From assembly GCA_951800685.1 (NCBI GenBank), contig CATOJY010000006.1, positions 1 through 64,000 of the forward strand: 64,000 nucleotides of DNA. The letters run 5' to 3'. Both the position numbers and the translations under genes were made by a program. The stretch's first letter is position 1. Each line of letters opens with the position of its first letter. The DNA comes from an uncultured Lachnospiraceae bacterium. GTDB taxonomy: Bacteria; Bacillota; Clostridia; Lachnospirales; Lachnospiraceae. This document shows, piece after piece, positions 1-9,513 of this stretch. Below the pieces are notes generated by a model. The model searched no databases and was not told the origin of the DNA. It saw only the letters and a program-made list of their open reading frames with translations.

Positions 1-222
1 TGCTTTATTAAAGTGCGCCTCAATCCTCCATATTTTGTTTTTATCCCTGAAATCCTGCTTTGCAGGTTTTCTTCTTTGTCTGGAATCAGAATTGCGAACG
101 AGCTTGGCGAGTTTCGCAATCACCTAATATCATATTCTATTTTTTCCTGCCATACAATTAAATAAATATAAACAAGTATGAAAAGAATACTTAAGCAGCC
201 GTTTCATGCGCGAAGCTGCGCA
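1..222. other. Non-coding stretch at the window edge
   Basis: I see no convincing gene here. There is an 8-bp inverted repeat (ATTGCGAA at 91-98 and TTCGCAAT at 113-120) around an unpaired centre, of unknown meaning. The stretch lies downstream of the minus-strand ROK kinase gene and its terminator. Confidence 0.5.
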
Positions 223-256
223 TAAAAAACAGCCGGCAGGAAATTCCCGCCAGCCA
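223..256 (-). terminator. Rho-independent terminator of the ROK kinase operon
   Basis: On the minus strand a G+C-rich hairpin (arms at about 230-241 and 243-254, with G-T pairs) is followed directly by a run of six T. It lies about 40 bp after the stop codon of the kinase gene, as expected for an intrinsic terminator. Confidence 0.8.
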
Positions 257-292
257 TTATGCTTCTGTCAAAATATGGCAAATATCTATCGC

Positions 293-1171
293 TTATTCAC
301 AACTGGCTTTCTCTCTTCTTGCCAGTTCCAGACATCCCATGATACCTTGATCGTCATGCAGGCTTGCCGGCACAATATAGTGCTCCATATCCGCCAGCTC
401 TTCTGTCTGAATATAGCCGCCTAACAACTGTGCCACCCTCTCCCGGATTAAAGGGAAAAGCTGCTCCTGATGCATAACACCGCCGCCAAGAATGATCATC
501 TCCGGTGAAAGAATCAGAATATAATCTACAAGCGCCTGCGCAATATAATACGCCTCCAGATCCCAGACCTCGTCCCGGTCTTTTAACTCCACTGCTTTCT
601 GCCCCCATCTTGCCTCAATCGCTGGACCTGTCGCAAGACTTTCCAGACAGTCCTTATGGTAAGGACATTTGCCTTCGTAGGTATCATCCTCTCTCCTCCT
701 GATCAATACGTGACCTGTTTCTGGATGGAGCATGCCGTGCAGAAGTTTCCCATCTATGTAAATCCCACCGCCTACTCCTGTTCCGATCGTCAGATAAATC
801 ACACATTTCTTGCCTTTGGCCTGTCCAAAAGTCACTTCGCCCAGAACAGAACCATTCACATCCGTATCAAATCCGACAGGACATCCCAACGCCTTCTGAA
901 AAGCACCCACGATGTCGTAGTTTCGCCATGCCAATTTGGGTGTGGTAGTAATATGCCCATAGTCAGGCGACTCCCTGTCCAGCTCAACGGGACCAAAACA
1001 CGCAATTCCCAAAGCGTCCACATTCTTCTCCTTGAAATAATCGATCAGTTTCGGCATGGTAATCTCCGGTGTCTCTGTCGGAATAGATACCTGCTCAAAG
1101 ATCTCCCCAGCCTCATTTCCTACGGCGCATACCATCTTGGTTCCGCCTGCCTCCAGTGCTCCCAGTCTCAT
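293..1171 (-). CDS. ROK-family sugar kinase, fructokinase type
   Basis: Cytoplasmic ATP-dependent hexose kinase of the ROK family, 292 residues, the usual length. The N-terminal phosphate-binding loop reads GALEAGGTK (4-12). The catalytic aspartate lies in DTDVNG (D104 region). The ROK zinc site is complete: His154 in HPETGH, then Cys169, His172 and Cys175 in a CxxHxxC arrangement. The ETGH and CPYHKDC forms resemble single-domain Firmicutes fructokinases (ScrK/GmuE type) more than glucokinases or NagC repressors; no helix-turn-helix domain is present. A strong AGAGGGAG site sits 5 nt before the ATG. It follows the sugar isomerase gene by 56 bp, so the two are probably cotranscribed. The exact sugar (fructose, mannose or another) cannot be read from the sequence. 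Confidence 0.88.
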   Translation of the reverse strand: MRLGALEAGGTKMVCAVGNEAGEIFEQVSIPTETPEITMPKLIDYFKEKNVDALGIACFGPVELDRESPDYGHITTTPKLAWRNYDIVGAFQKALGCPVGFDTDVNGSVLGEVTFGQAKGKKCVIYLTIGTGVGGGIYIDGKLLHGMLHPETGHVLIRRREDDTYEGKCPYHKDCLESLATGPAIEARWGQKAVELKDRDEVWDLEAYYIAQALVDYILILSPEMIILGGGVMHQEQLFPLIRERVAQLLGGYIQTEELADMEHYIVPASLHDDQGIMGCLELARREKASCE

Positions 1172-1227
1172 AATCTCCCTCTTTCCGCGCTGTCAAATGC
1201 GCTTTTTATTTTGTGTAACCTTATTTC

Positions 1228-2022
1228 CTACAAATCCATATATCCTGCTTCTTTCAGCCAAACCACTGATTTTCGCAATGCTTCTATTGTTTTGGTCTCC
1301 ACCACGCATCTGCATCCGCAAGCCTGCGCAATGCCAATCCTCTGCCGCAAATCAATCTCTCCGGTTCCCAACGTCTGATGATTCTTATGTCCATAGGCAT
1401 CATGAATATGAAAATGCCGCAGCCGCTCTTTGTGCGCCATCAGAAACGGCTCGTCTATATTGTCACACACATGGGAATGACCAATATCCCATGTCAGTGC
1501 AAACTCTGCGCTCTGCAAATAGAATTCAATAGCCTCTTTCTCAAAATTCTGGTAGCCATCCGTATTCTCAATGCATATTTGAACCCCAGATCCCCCCGCA
1601 GTCTTCTTAACCAGCGTGCAAAACTCATGAACAGCCGATAGATACTGCTCCTTATATTGCTCAAACACCCAGACTTTTGTATCTGGCAGCGTTACAAAAA
1701 TACCATGATTCATATGCATGTTCAAAAGCGGTGCCTGTATCTTATTCGCCGCTTCCAGCGCCCGGACTACCGTCCGCCTATAAGCCTCTGCCACTTCGGA
1801 ATTAAAGTCGCATACATTGAGATCCTCACTTAAATGAATTGTAAAATATATCCCATTCTCACGTGCCAAACGCAGAAAATATGCTGTGTCTTCAAGCTGA
1901 CTGACCTGATACAGGGGAAAATTCATATTCAACTCAATAAACTGCAGCCCCAGCTCTCTGCACAAAGACACTGTCTCTTCCAGATTCTTATTTTCTATTA
2001 AAGTAGGCATTCCGAAATCCAC
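1228..2022 (-). CDS. TIM-barrel sugar phosphate isomerase/epimerase
   Basis: A 264-residue protein of the xylose isomerase-like TIM-barrel superfamily (AP endonuclease 2 fold). Metal-ligand-like motifs occur in barrel order: the glutamate of CIENTDG, the aspartate and histidine of TWDIGHSH, the histidines of FHIHDAYGH, and a late glutamate in CVVETKT. The start is GTG at 2022 with GGAGGG 8 nt upstream; a TAA overlaps the region just before it, ruling out a longer form. It is the first gene of a two-gene unit with the ROK kinase, so it probably converts a sugar or sugar phosphate that the kinase produces or uses. The substrate is unknown; the family also includes inositol and tagatose epimerases. 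Confidence 0.8.
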   Translation of the reverse strand: MDFGMPTLIENKNLEETVSLCRELGLQFIELNMNFPLYQVSQLEDTAYFLRLARENGIYFTIHLSEDLNVCDFNSEVAEAYRRTVVRALEAANKIQAPLLNMHMNHGIFVTLPDTKVWVFEQYKEQYLSAVHEFCTLVKKTAGGSGVQICIENTDGYQNFEKEAIEFYLQSAEFALTWDIGHSHVCDNIDEPFLMAHKERLRHFHIHDAYGHKNHQTLGTGEIDLRQRIGIAQACGCRCVVETKTIEALRKSVVWLKEAGYMDL

Positions 2023-2228
2023 TTAGACTTCCCTCCATTCCAAAGCGGTTTCTATTGAATTGGTTATCAGGTATACTTTTGGAATTTTCCTCTCTTCTAT
2101 GCTACCATATTATAGACGCTCTTCCCACACAAATTTTTAATTTCTTCTATGCTTTTCTAAATATGTTCTTATTTAATCCCTGTTCTACCATTTTATTTTT
2201 TGTTAAGAAATCCTTTAGATTTCTGTAA

Positions 2229-2257
2229 TTGACTATTTGTTATATATGATGTATAAC
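2229..2257 (+). promoter_or_regulatory. Sigma-A-type promoter for hsp20
   Basis: TTGACT (2229-2234), a 17-bp spacer and TATAAC (2252-2257). It points at the Hsp20 gene and implies a long leader of about 170 nt. The rest of the 2023-2437 gap is A+T-rich with no gene; I saw no CIRCE element (TTAGCACTC inverted repeat). Confidence 0.6.
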
Positions 2258-2378
2258 AATTATAAACAACAAACAATATATCAGATATGCATTGGAAGAC
2301 GAAATCCGGTCATACTGATAGCAGGTAACAGCTTAGATTTCCTGACTGTTATCACAACATCTACAATAAACCAACAAC

Positions 2379-2431
2379 ATGCGGTACACCTCCTAAGCGA
2401 AGACCGCATAGTATATTTCAGAAGAGGAGTG
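2379..2431 (+). promoter_or_regulatory. Structured leader of hsp20, candidate RNA thermometer
   Basis: A perfect 7-bp stem (ATGCGGT 2379-2385 with ACCGCAT 2403-2409) closes a 17-nt loop that contains CACCTCCT (2387-2394). That loop sequence is complementary, with one bulged C, to the ribosome binding site AGGAGTG (2425-2431) of the Hsp20 gene. The binding site could therefore be masked, either by a pseudoknot or by an alternative long-range helix. Small heat-shock genes are often controlled by such heat-melted structures; here this is inference from pairing only. Confidence 0.4.
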
Positions 2432-2437
2432 ATCTAT

Positions 2438-2890
2438 ATGTTAAGACCAGCATTATTCAACAACCATACCTACAAACCTATGTTTTTCGATGACTCTTTC
2501 GATCAGATGTTTGACCATGCCTTCAAGGATTTTTGGGGCAACAACGAGCTGGCTACTTTCGACGCTTTCAAGACCGACGTAATCGATCAGGGAGACAGCT
2601 ATCTTCTCCAGGCAGAGCTGCCAGGTTTCGATAAGTCCGATATCAGCATAGACCTGAAAGATAACCTGCTCACGATCTCCGCCTCCCACAAAGAAGAAAA
2701 GAGCGATGAGGACAAAAACAAATATATCCGCAGGGAGCGCTGCTACAGCTCTTACTCCCGAAGCTTCCGCGTAAATAACGTGGAACCCGGTGATATTGAC
2801 GCATCTTATAATAATGGTATTCTGGAAGTGAAGTTCCCAAAGAAGGAGATCGCCGCTAAGGAAGAAGTCCGGAAAATCGAAGTGAAATAA
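2438..2890 (+). CDS. hsp20: Small heat-shock protein, Hsp20 family
   Basis: ATP-independent holdase chaperone of the alpha-crystallin family, 150 residues. The alpha-crystallin domain runs from about residue 44 (KTDVIDQGDSYLLQAELPGF) to about 140, with the family-typical ELPGF and the GILEVKFPK near the end. The C-terminal tail has an I-x-V motif (IEV), which in this family binds the groove of neighbouring subunits. The ATG at 2438 was chosen because GAGGAG lies 8 nt upstream; the frame stays open further upstream, but that part encodes no family sequence. It stands alone between a sigma-A-type promoter with a structured leader and a long hairpin. Resembles Hsp18 of clostridia. Confidence 0.93.
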   Translation: MLRPALFNNHTYKPMFFDDSFDQMFDHAFKDFWGNNELATFDAFKTDVIDQGDSYLLQAELPGFDKSDISIDLKDNLLTISASHKEEKSDEDKNKYIRRERCYSSYSRSFRVNNVEPGDIDASYNNGILEVKFPKKEIAAKEEVRKIEVK

Positions 2891-2902
2891 TCTTTTAGAA
2901 AA

Positions 2903-2946
2903 GAGGGTATCGCAGATCATCAAATTAGATGATGCGTGATACCCTC
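2903..2946 (+). terminator. Long hairpin after hsp20
   Basis: A nearly perfect palindrome of about 44 nt (GAGGGTATC ... GATACCCTC with an inner ATCATC/GATGAT stem) begins 13 bp after the hsp20 stop. There is no clear T-run, so it may act as a transcript-end stabiliser as well as a terminator. It also faces the end of the convergent alpha-galactosidase gene. Confidence 0.6.
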
Positions 2947-3084
2947 ACTCTATGTGCAGAAAATCCGAAATAATATATTTCAATCTTATCAGCAACCAAA
3001 CTGTCCTACTTTCATGACAACACCTGCCGATAAGGTTTACCAACTTCGGCATCCCTGACAACAGCCCTTGATCGATCTGATGGA

Positions 3085-5214
3085 TCAGACAGCCTGTATC
3101 GTCCCTGTTGTCTGTTTCAGTTTCAACTTAAACAGCCTGGCTGCCTTTTTCTGGGGCATATGAACCGACAATACCCCGTTCTCAACCTGATACGCACAGT
3201 TTCCCTTTTTCGGATAGATTACCTCCGCCTGCACGATTTCTTTTTCAAACATTAAAGGAATCTCCACATCCTGCGTACCAGGTGCGAATATGGATAAGTA
3301 TAGCGTATCTCCCGTACACAGTCCATATGCCAATGCCTGGTCCTTTATATTACCAAATCCCAGCGGAAAGAACGGCAACGCTTCTTTCACATCAGAACGG
3401 ATTTCCTTATACAGTGAAATACCCTCCTGCATTAATTGCATACTGTTCTCAGACAGTTTCCATACCATGCCGCTGACATAGGGACGCAAAAGCAGGCCAT
3501 TTACCATGTTATAGATAACATGTTCTTCTTCATCCTCATAGGGATATACCCACATACCTCCCTGCTCCGGTGTCACAGCGCTTGCCACATTCGCTGCAAT
3601 GTAAGAATTATAAATATAATCCGTCTGGTCACTGGTAGACTGCAGACTTAGAAGCTTCAACATTCCATAATCCATACGTTGTCCGCCAGAACCGCAGTTT
3701 TCAATTACCAGTTTAGGATGCCTTTCAAACATCTCCACATACCATTCGTACAAACATCTGTAATGCTCCAGGATTGCATCGGAACAACTGTCTGTATTCA
3801 GATCGCTTCCATGACCCATGGTTACATTATAATCAATCTTAAAATAACCTACCCCATAGTCTTCAATCAGCCGATCCACAACGTCGCTGCAGTATTTACG
3901 TACATCTGAATTGCGGAAATCCAGAAGATATCTTTTGTTGTCAATATGTCTCTTACCATGCCGGCAGATAAACCAGTCATCCGGCAGCTTTGCCGCCAAT
4001 TCACATGCAACGCCCATAACCTCGATCTCAAGCCATAATCCCATGATCATATTCTTACTCTTGGCATATTCGCAGATAGATTTCAGTCCATTTGGAAAAC
4101 GTTCTGGGCATTCTACCCATTCTCCCACCTTGTCCCACCAGTAGCCCCCATCATACCAACCGCAATCTAAACAGTAATATTCGCATCCTATTTCTGCCGC
4201 CTTATCAATAATCATCCGCTCTTTTTCGTCAGTCGGATCGCCCATCAGGCAATTCATATAATCATTGAACACAACGTTCAGCTTCTCATTGTCCTCATTT
4301 GGTCTGCGAATTGCACGCCGGTATGCAGTCAAAGCAGCAACCGCCTCGCTGATATCACCCTGTACTACGCCAAAAGCTGCTGGTACAGTAGCAAAAGTTT
4401 CTCCTGGTTTTAGGTTTTTCCACCAACCATTCTCCGCCTCGGTAGGACCGCTTAATGCAAGATATAGCCTTTCCCCTGGCTCCGTGCCATATTCCACATG
4501 CCATTGCCCGGAATGCTCGATCTGAAAGCAGTAGGTTTCTTCTGTCTCCCTGTCATGCGCCAGTCCCATAGGAAGATACTCGCACGAGGACCAAGAGCTT
4601 CTTCCACCATAACAATAGCGGTTATTTCCAAATCCTGGCTCATTGAACCCATTTACGGTCATGCCAGGAAGATTCAAATCCCGGATATCTTCTTTCTTCC
4701 ATTGCGCCTCGCAGCTCCAGCCGTTTAACGGCGTATAGATATCGGTTTTATCTCCATACGGCAGTTTCCCATTACAACAAAGATTCTGATACATAAAGGA
4801 GGACACATATTCTAATCCAACCGCTTCGCTGCCTCTATTCTCAAGCTCTGTCCACACCTGCACTACTGGTATGCCCTCAAAAAAGCGCATATGGTAGACT
4901 GCCTGCAAATCATATTCCGTCACTAAAAAGATCTGCAGTTCTTTTCCTTTCTCCCACATTTCTATCCTATGTTCTTTATAGTGGAAATCCAGAGATGCAC
5001 TGCTTGCATTATGCTTGTAGGCATGCATCCCCCTCGTTCCTTTTCCTGTCAGCTGAACTTCCACGATCGGGCTGACAACTTCCTGATCTTCCTGCTGTCC
5101 AGTCCTGCTTTCCACCTGTTCCGGACGAAAACTGTTTAGTTCCACCACACCATCCTCCCGGATCCGGAACGCAACTGTCAATCCATTCTCCTGGATGATA
5201 ATCCTTCTATCCAT
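3085..5214 (-). CDS. Alpha-galactosidase, GH36 family
   Basis: Retaining alpha-galactosidase that removes terminal alpha-galactosyl groups from raffinose-type sugars and melibiose; 709 residues, usual for the large GH36 form. An N-terminal beta-sandwich (about 1-300) precedes the TIM barrel. The likely nucleophile is Asp461 in FKIDYN, and the likely acid/base is Asp529 in SDQTD. CLDCGWYDGG (348-357) is also typical of the family. There is no signal peptide, so the enzyme is cytoplasmic and works on imported oligosaccharides. GGAAGGAG lies about 10 nt before the ATG. It is the last gene of the operon SBP - permease - permease - YesL - GH36, which supplies its substrate. Confidence 0.92.
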   Translation of the reverse strand: MDRRIIIQENGLTVAFRIREDGVVELNSFRPEQVESRTGQQEDQEVVSPIVEVQLTGKGTRGMHAYKHNASSASLDFHYKEHRIEMWEKGKELQIFLVTEYDLQAVYHMRFFEGIPVVQVWTELENRGSEAVGLEYVSSFMYQNLCCNGKLPYGDKTDIYTPLNGWSCEAQWKKEDIRDLNLPGMTVNGFNEPGFGNNRYCYGGRSSWSSCEYLPMGLAHDRETEETYCFQIEHSGQWHVEYGTEPGERLYLALSGPTEAENGWWKNLKPGETFATVPAAFGVVQGDISEAVAALTAYRRAIRRPNEDNEKLNVVFNDYMNCLMGDPTDEKERMIIDKAAEIGCEYYCLDCGWYDGGYWWDKVGEWVECPERFPNGLKSICEYAKSKNMIMGLWLEIEVMGVACELAAKLPDDWFICRHGKRHIDNKRYLLDFRNSDVRKYCSDVVDRLIEDYGVGYFKIDYNVTMGHGSDLNTDSCSDAILEHYRCLYEWYVEMFERHPKLVIENCGSGGQRMDYGMLKLLSLQSTSDQTDYIYNSYIAANVASAVTPEQGGMWVYPYEDEEEHVIYNMVNGLLLRPYVSGMVWKLSENSMQLMQEGISLYKEIRSDVKEALPFFPLGFGNIKDQALAYGLCTGDTLYLSIFAPGTQDVEIPLMFEKEIVQAEVIYPKKGNCAYQVENGVLSVHMPQKKAARLFKLKLKQTTGTIQAV

Positions 5215-5312
5215 CTATGTAATACTCCTTCCCAATTAATTTCTATCCGCTATGATTGTCCCCTGCCAAATCTCAAGCTGATGCAGAGAACACTTTGCTG
5301 TCTTAAACTTTC

Positions 5313-5972
5313 TTAATGCTCTTCTTCCTCCAGATACCACGGTAACGCTTCTCCCTCTTTATATTTTTCCCGTTCTGCTGCCAGATACCATCGAAATACT
5401 CTTTCAATCAAGAAGGAGGATAGATAAACATACACTCCCGGTAAAATGACTAGAAAAAAAGGTATGAAATAGATTAAAATTCCAATCACCGAAAGCATGA
5501 ACAGCAATACAAATGTTATCATAAAGTGTCTCACTGACATGTGAAGCGCATACTGTATTATTCTGCCTGTCTTAAGTTGAAACCTGGACAGAACCGGAAA
5601 AATATAAGGCAGTGTAAACAGAAGCGGCGATACAATAATAATTCCGCCGGCCACAGCCATATATCCCTTTCCTTGTATCTCCCCATACCTTAAGAGATAA
5701 CTATAAAGGAAAAACAAACCGCCATACACCATATAAAGCAGCGTAATCCCTACGCCCTGTCTCAGATTAACCAAAAAAGCGTGAAGAAAAGATTTTGTAA
5801 CAGTCTCTCTCTTCCTTCTAATCACTTTAACAATCGTATAATACAGGGCGGCACTTGCCGGCCCGATTGTAACCAACGGTGCTGAAAACACAAGCCATAA
5901 GAATCCTGCCACCAGTAAATCTGTAATCTGGTCAATCATACTAAAAACCGGGGAATCCAATGTAAATTTCAA
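5313..5972 (-). CDS. YesL-like membrane protein (DUF624)
   Basis: Integral membrane protein of 219 residues with about five hydrophobic segments, matching the YesL/DUF624 family found next to CUT1 sugar transporters in Firmicutes. Its role is not known; a helper function in transporter assembly or control is usually assumed. The best start is TTG at 5972, with GGAG 5 nt upstream. It sits between the second permease gene and the alpha-galactosidase gene in the same operon. Confidence 0.8.
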   Translation of the reverse strand: MKFTLDSPVFSMIDQITDLLVAGFLWLVFSAPLVTIGPASAALYYTIVKVIRRKRETVTKSFLHAFLVNLRQGVGITLLYMVYGGLFFLYSYLLRYGEIQGKGYMAVAGGIIIVSPLLFTLPYIFPVLSRFQLKTGRIIQYALHMSVRHFMITFVLLFMLSVIGILIYFIPFFLVILPGVYVYLSSFLIERVFRWYLAAEREKYKEGEALPWYLEEEEH

Positions 5973-6009
5973 TTTTTCTCCATTTCCGCGCTGCCTTCAC
6001 CTTAACTTG

Positions 6010-6891
6010 CTAACCTTTCACAGCGCCTTCTACCTGACCCTGGATAAAATATTTCTGCAGACACAAATACACAATGACAAGCGGCATCATGCCGATCACC
6101 GCTGTCGCAGCTGCTGCGCCATAATCATTGGACACTGCTGAGAAAAATGTCTTGATGACCAGCGTAATCGTTCTCATAGATGTTTTCTGCAAGAAATAGT
6201 AAGAATACGTATACTCATTCCATACGCCAACCCCCTGCAAAATAATAACCGTAACCGTAACTGTCTTAAGCTGCGGCAGGATGATACGGAAAAATACCTG
6301 AAAATTGCTTGCTCCATCAATCGCCGCCGCTTCATCCAAAGCTACTGGTATGGAAGAAATAAAATTTGTATACAAGAAGATAACCAAGGGCAGACCAAAG
6401 GCACTGAGCACCAATACCATTCCCCAATAAGTAGATGTGGCATGAATTGTAGACATCGTGGAATAAATACCAACCAGAATCGTTAACGGGGTAATCATCA
6501 TAACAGACATAATCAGGCTTCTCACCACTTCATTCAGTTTGGATTGATTCCGTGCCAGAGCATATGCCGCCATGCATCCTACGACAATCTCCAGAAGAAG
6601 AACCAACGCTGTAATGATCAAACAATTTTTGATACCCGTAAATATCTCGCCGCTTTCAATCACCTTGCGGAAATTTTCCCAATAAATGGGATCCGGAAAT
6701 TTTATTCGGGAAGATGTATCACTAAAAGAACGAAGTGATACGTTGATGATCACATAAAATGGAAACAGGTACACAATGAATAGAAACAGGCTAATCAGAT
6801 ATTTCCACCAATCCCTTGCCCGAAATTTCATCTTTTCATCTTCAAACAACGCTGGCTGGCTGTTTTTCCGTAAATCTTTTATCTTCGCCAT
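6010..6891 (-). CDS. Sugar ABC transporter permease, MalG/MsmG type
   Basis: Inner-membrane permease subunit of a CUT1 carbohydrate importer, 293 residues with six predicted membrane spans. The cytoplasmic EAA loop reads LDEAAAIDGASNFQVFFRII, the site that docks on the ATPase. Its ATG overlaps the stop codon of the upstream permease gene (TAATG), implying translational coupling. No ATPase gene is present in this operon; in many Firmicutes a shared MsmK/MsmX-type ATPase encoded elsewhere serves several such importers. Confidence 0.92.
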   Translation of the reverse strand: MAKIKDLRKNSQPALFEDEKMKFRARDWWKYLISLFLFIVYLFPFYVIINVSLRSFSDTSSRIKFPDPIYWENFRKVIESGEIFTGIKNCLIITALVLLLEIVVGCMAAYALARNQSKLNEVVRSLIMSVMMITPLTILVGIYSTMSTIHATSTYWGMVLVLSAFGLPLVIFLYTNFISSIPVALDEAAAIDGASNFQVFFRIILPQLKTVTVTVIILQGVGVWNEYTYSYYFLQKTSMRTITLVIKTFFSAVSNDYGAAAATAVIGMMPLVIVYLCLQKYFIQGQVEGAVKG

Positions 6892-7763
6892 TAAAGTTCA
6901 ACCTCCTTTTTCCGGAAATACGCATTAACGATCATAGAAATGACCATGATCATCACGAAAGAAAATACACCGATCGCTGCCGCATAACCAGCCCTCTCAG
7001 CATCAAAATAGCGATTGGCGATATAAGTCGCAAGGGAATGCGTCTTTTTTGCAGGACCTCCATCGGTCAAAGCGATGATCACATCGTATAGTTTCAATCC
7101 GCCGATCAGATTATAAATTACGGAAGAAGAAAGCGCCGGAATCAAAAGAGGCAGGATGATATGACGAAATCTTTCCCACGCAGACGCACCATCCACAGTT
7201 GCCGCCTCTATGTAGGACTGTGACACCCCTTGAATGCCTGCCAGATAGATTACCATACTGACACCTACAAACTGCCATGTATTGATGAATACAATAACTG
7301 CAATGGCCGAAGTACCGTTTCCAAGCCAATCATAACCCGCCATACCAAGCGATGCCATAATATCATTGATCACGCCGCCCTTTAACTGGAAGAAGAAATA
7401 CATGATATATCCCATGACAAGACCCGATATCATCGCAGGCATATAGATGACTGTCCTGACCATCCCTCTGCCTTTAAATTTAGTATTCAAAAACATTGCC
7501 ATAGTAAGTCCGATCACCTGCTGGAAAAAAGTACATGCAAAACCATAGATAAGCGTATTGCGCAAAGATGAAAGAAATACTTTATCCTTGAACATAGAGA
7601 CATAATTGGAAATACCTACAAAATCCTTGTTCACAGAATAACCGTTCCATTTAAAAAAAGACAAATACACTGCATAACACAATGGATATGCAATAAACGC
7701 CAGCATAATGATCACTGCAGGCATGTAAAACCAGTTGAGTTTTCGTTTCCTTGTACCAGTCAT
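6891..7763 (-). CDS. Sugar ABC transporter permease, MalF/MsmF type
   Basis: Partner permease of the CUT1 importer, 290 residues with six predicted membrane spans and an EAA-type loop (YIEAATVDGASAWERFRHI). The start at 7763 was preferred because AGGAG lies 5 nt upstream of ATG-ACT-GGT. A longer reading from 7826 adds 21 residues but has a poorer site. It follows the binding-protein gene and is coupled to the next permease gene. Confidence 0.9.
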   Translation of the reverse strand: MTGTRKRKLNWFYMPAVIIMLAFIAYPLCYAVYLSFFKWNGYSVNKDFVGISNYVSMFKDKVFLSSLRNTLIYGFACTFFQQVIGLTMAMFLNTKFKGRGMVRTVIYMPAMISGLVMGYIMYFFFQLKGGVINDIMASLGMAGYDWLGNGTSAIAVIVFINTWQFVGVSMVIYLAGIQGVSQSYIEAATVDGASAWERFRHIILPLLIPALSSSVIYNLIGGLKLYDVIIALTDGGPAKKTHSLATYIANRYFDAERAGYAAAIGVFSFVMIMVISMIVNAYFRKKEVEL

Positions 7764-7886
7764 AAACACTCCTATCCGCATAGATGACAAAGGCAGCAAG
7801 GACTCCTGTTCCTGAAAAGACGCCATGCGTTCCTATCCAGTTTTGGAGTCCTTTATATTACTATGTTATATTGCTGCTTTCACCTC

Positions 7887-9293
7887 TTAATTGCCCATTA
7901 AATCGCTATAGTTATCCTGTACCATTCCCATAGCCTCTTCCTTGCTGGTTTCTGGATCGCCATCAGCAAGCAATGTCCCAAGGGAATCTCCCATAACACT
8001 CCACATGCCGCTGGGAAGATACTCGCGGTCAAAGAAGTTGTCGTAAACCAGATCACCATCAAACTGTGCCTGTGCTTCTTTAAAAGCATTGGTCGTATAA
8101 GCAGCCAAGTCATTTTCATCTAACACCGTATCTGTCAGACCAGGAATACCACCATCGATCTTAACAACCTGAACTGCAATCTCCGGACGTGCCAGATATT
8201 CTAAAAGCTGTTTGCACTGATCTGCATACTCAGTATCTTTCCAGATACCAAAGCAACTGAAATTCCCCTCTCCTGTACCGAAGTAAGACGCCGTGCTGTC
8301 ATCCTTAGCCGGAACCGGAAGAATACCGATATTTGCTTCTTCATTATAAGCAAGTATGGATGGAATCATTTCCGTAGAGTACAGGGCAAATCCACCTTCT
8401 CCATTCGCAAGTGCACTGCAGATATCATCTTTTTTGCCACTTACATAATCTTCATTAAAGAAGCCAGACGTAAACCAATCACTCACCATCTGAAAACTGT
8501 CGGCGCCGTCTACTGTAAAGTCGAAAGAGCCATCCTGTAAAGCTGCTGCCTTATTATCAGCAATATCGTTGTTAGAATAAAGCGTCGGCCAGATTACTTC
8601 CAGCATGTATGCATCAAAAGCATCTCCAAGACACAACTCGATCGGCGTCGCCTCTGTCTTGTCTGCGATTGCCTGACATGCCGCATTAAAATCATCCCAC
8701 GTACGGATCGTAGTCGGATCTACGCCTGCTGCCTCCAGAACGTCCTTATTATACATGATCGCCGCAACCGCCTGCGTGATTGGCAATATGAAAAGTTCCC
8801 CGTTATCATTGGTAATAACATCTTTCAGTCCAGCGTCAATATTTGCAACCCAGGGCTGGTCACTCAGATCCATCATATACTCACTGTAACGGATAATACT
8901 CCACCCATGGGTTACCCACATATCCGGCAGATCACCTGAAGACATACGTGTCTTCATCGCTGACTCATAATCGTCCCCGCCATTATAAATCGTAACATCA
9001 ATTCCTGTTTCCGCTGTAAAATCTTTGATCAATCCTTCGAAAACAGCAAAATCTTCTGTGGCAAGGTTATAGGCAAGTTCAAGCCCACTCCCGTCACCGC
9101 CAGACGCCGCACTTTCCGTTTCCTCTCCACTGGCCGCTCCCGCACTTTCAGTCTCTTCTGCTGCTTCTTCCGGGGCTGCCGCCTCAGAGGGTGTATCTCC
9201 GGTACCGCCTGTGCCACTACCAGAGCCACCGCATGCCGTAAGCGACAAAACCATCGCCACACATAACAGTCCACTAATTAATTTCTTTTTCAT
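7887..9293 (-). CDS. Sugar ABC transporter substrate-binding lipoprotein
   Basis: Extracellular solute-binding protein of family 1 that captures the oligosaccharide for the two permeases downstream. The 468-residue form starts at MKKKLISGLL with AAGGAG 5 nt upstream. A lipoprotein signal peptide ends in LTAC, with Cys21 the lipidated residue, followed by a Gly/Ser/Glu/Ala-rich linker to about residue 65. The cargo is not readable from the sequence, but the alpha-galactosidase in the same operon points to raffinose-family sugars or melibiose. The frame remains open upstream to 9425, without family sequence. Confidence 0.92.
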   Translation of the reverse strand: MKKKLISGLLCVAMVLSLTACGGSGSGTGGTGDTPSEAAAPEEAAEETESAGAASGEETESAASGGDGSGLELAYNLATEDFAVFEGLIKDFTAETGIDVTIYNGGDDYESAMKTRMSSGDLPDMWVTHGWSIIRYSEYMMDLSDQPWVANIDAGLKDVITNDNGELFILPITQAVAAIMYNKDVLEAAGVDPTTIRTWDDFNAACQAIADKTEATPIELCLGDAFDAYMLEVIWPTLYSNNDIADNKAAALQDGSFDFTVDGADSFQMVSDWFTSGFFNEDYVSGKKDDICSALANGEGGFALYSTEMIPSILAYNEEANIGILPVPAKDDSTASYFGTGEGNFSCFGIWKDTEYADQCKQLLEYLARPEIAVQVVKIDGGIPGLTDTVLDENDLAAYTTNAFKEAQAQFDGDLVYDNFFDREYLPSGMWSVMGDSLGTLLADGDPETSKEEAMGMVQDNYSDLMGN

Positions 9294-9431
9294 ACGGTCT
9301 CCTTTCACATACCAAACAATTAAATTGCTCTTATCGTTCGTATATAGTTGCACATTTACTACTCTTTTCCTGCGCATTAGAAAATTCTTCGTGCAAACCA
9401 TATAGTTTTCTCGAACTTCCACCATGGTTAC

Positions 9432-9461
9432 TTGACATTATAACAGACCGCACTCTATAAT
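9432..9461 (+). promoter_or_regulatory. Promoter for the AraC regulator at 9514
   Basis: TTGACA (9432-9437), an 18-bp spacer and TATAAT (9456-9461) point to the plus-strand AraC gene. The site lies in the 220-bp gap shared with the divergent transporter operon, where the regulator would be expected to bind. Confidence 0.65.
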
Positions 9462-9513
9462 AATTCATAATTAACTTTTAAAACCACACAATTATTGCCG
9501 AGGTTATCCGCCT

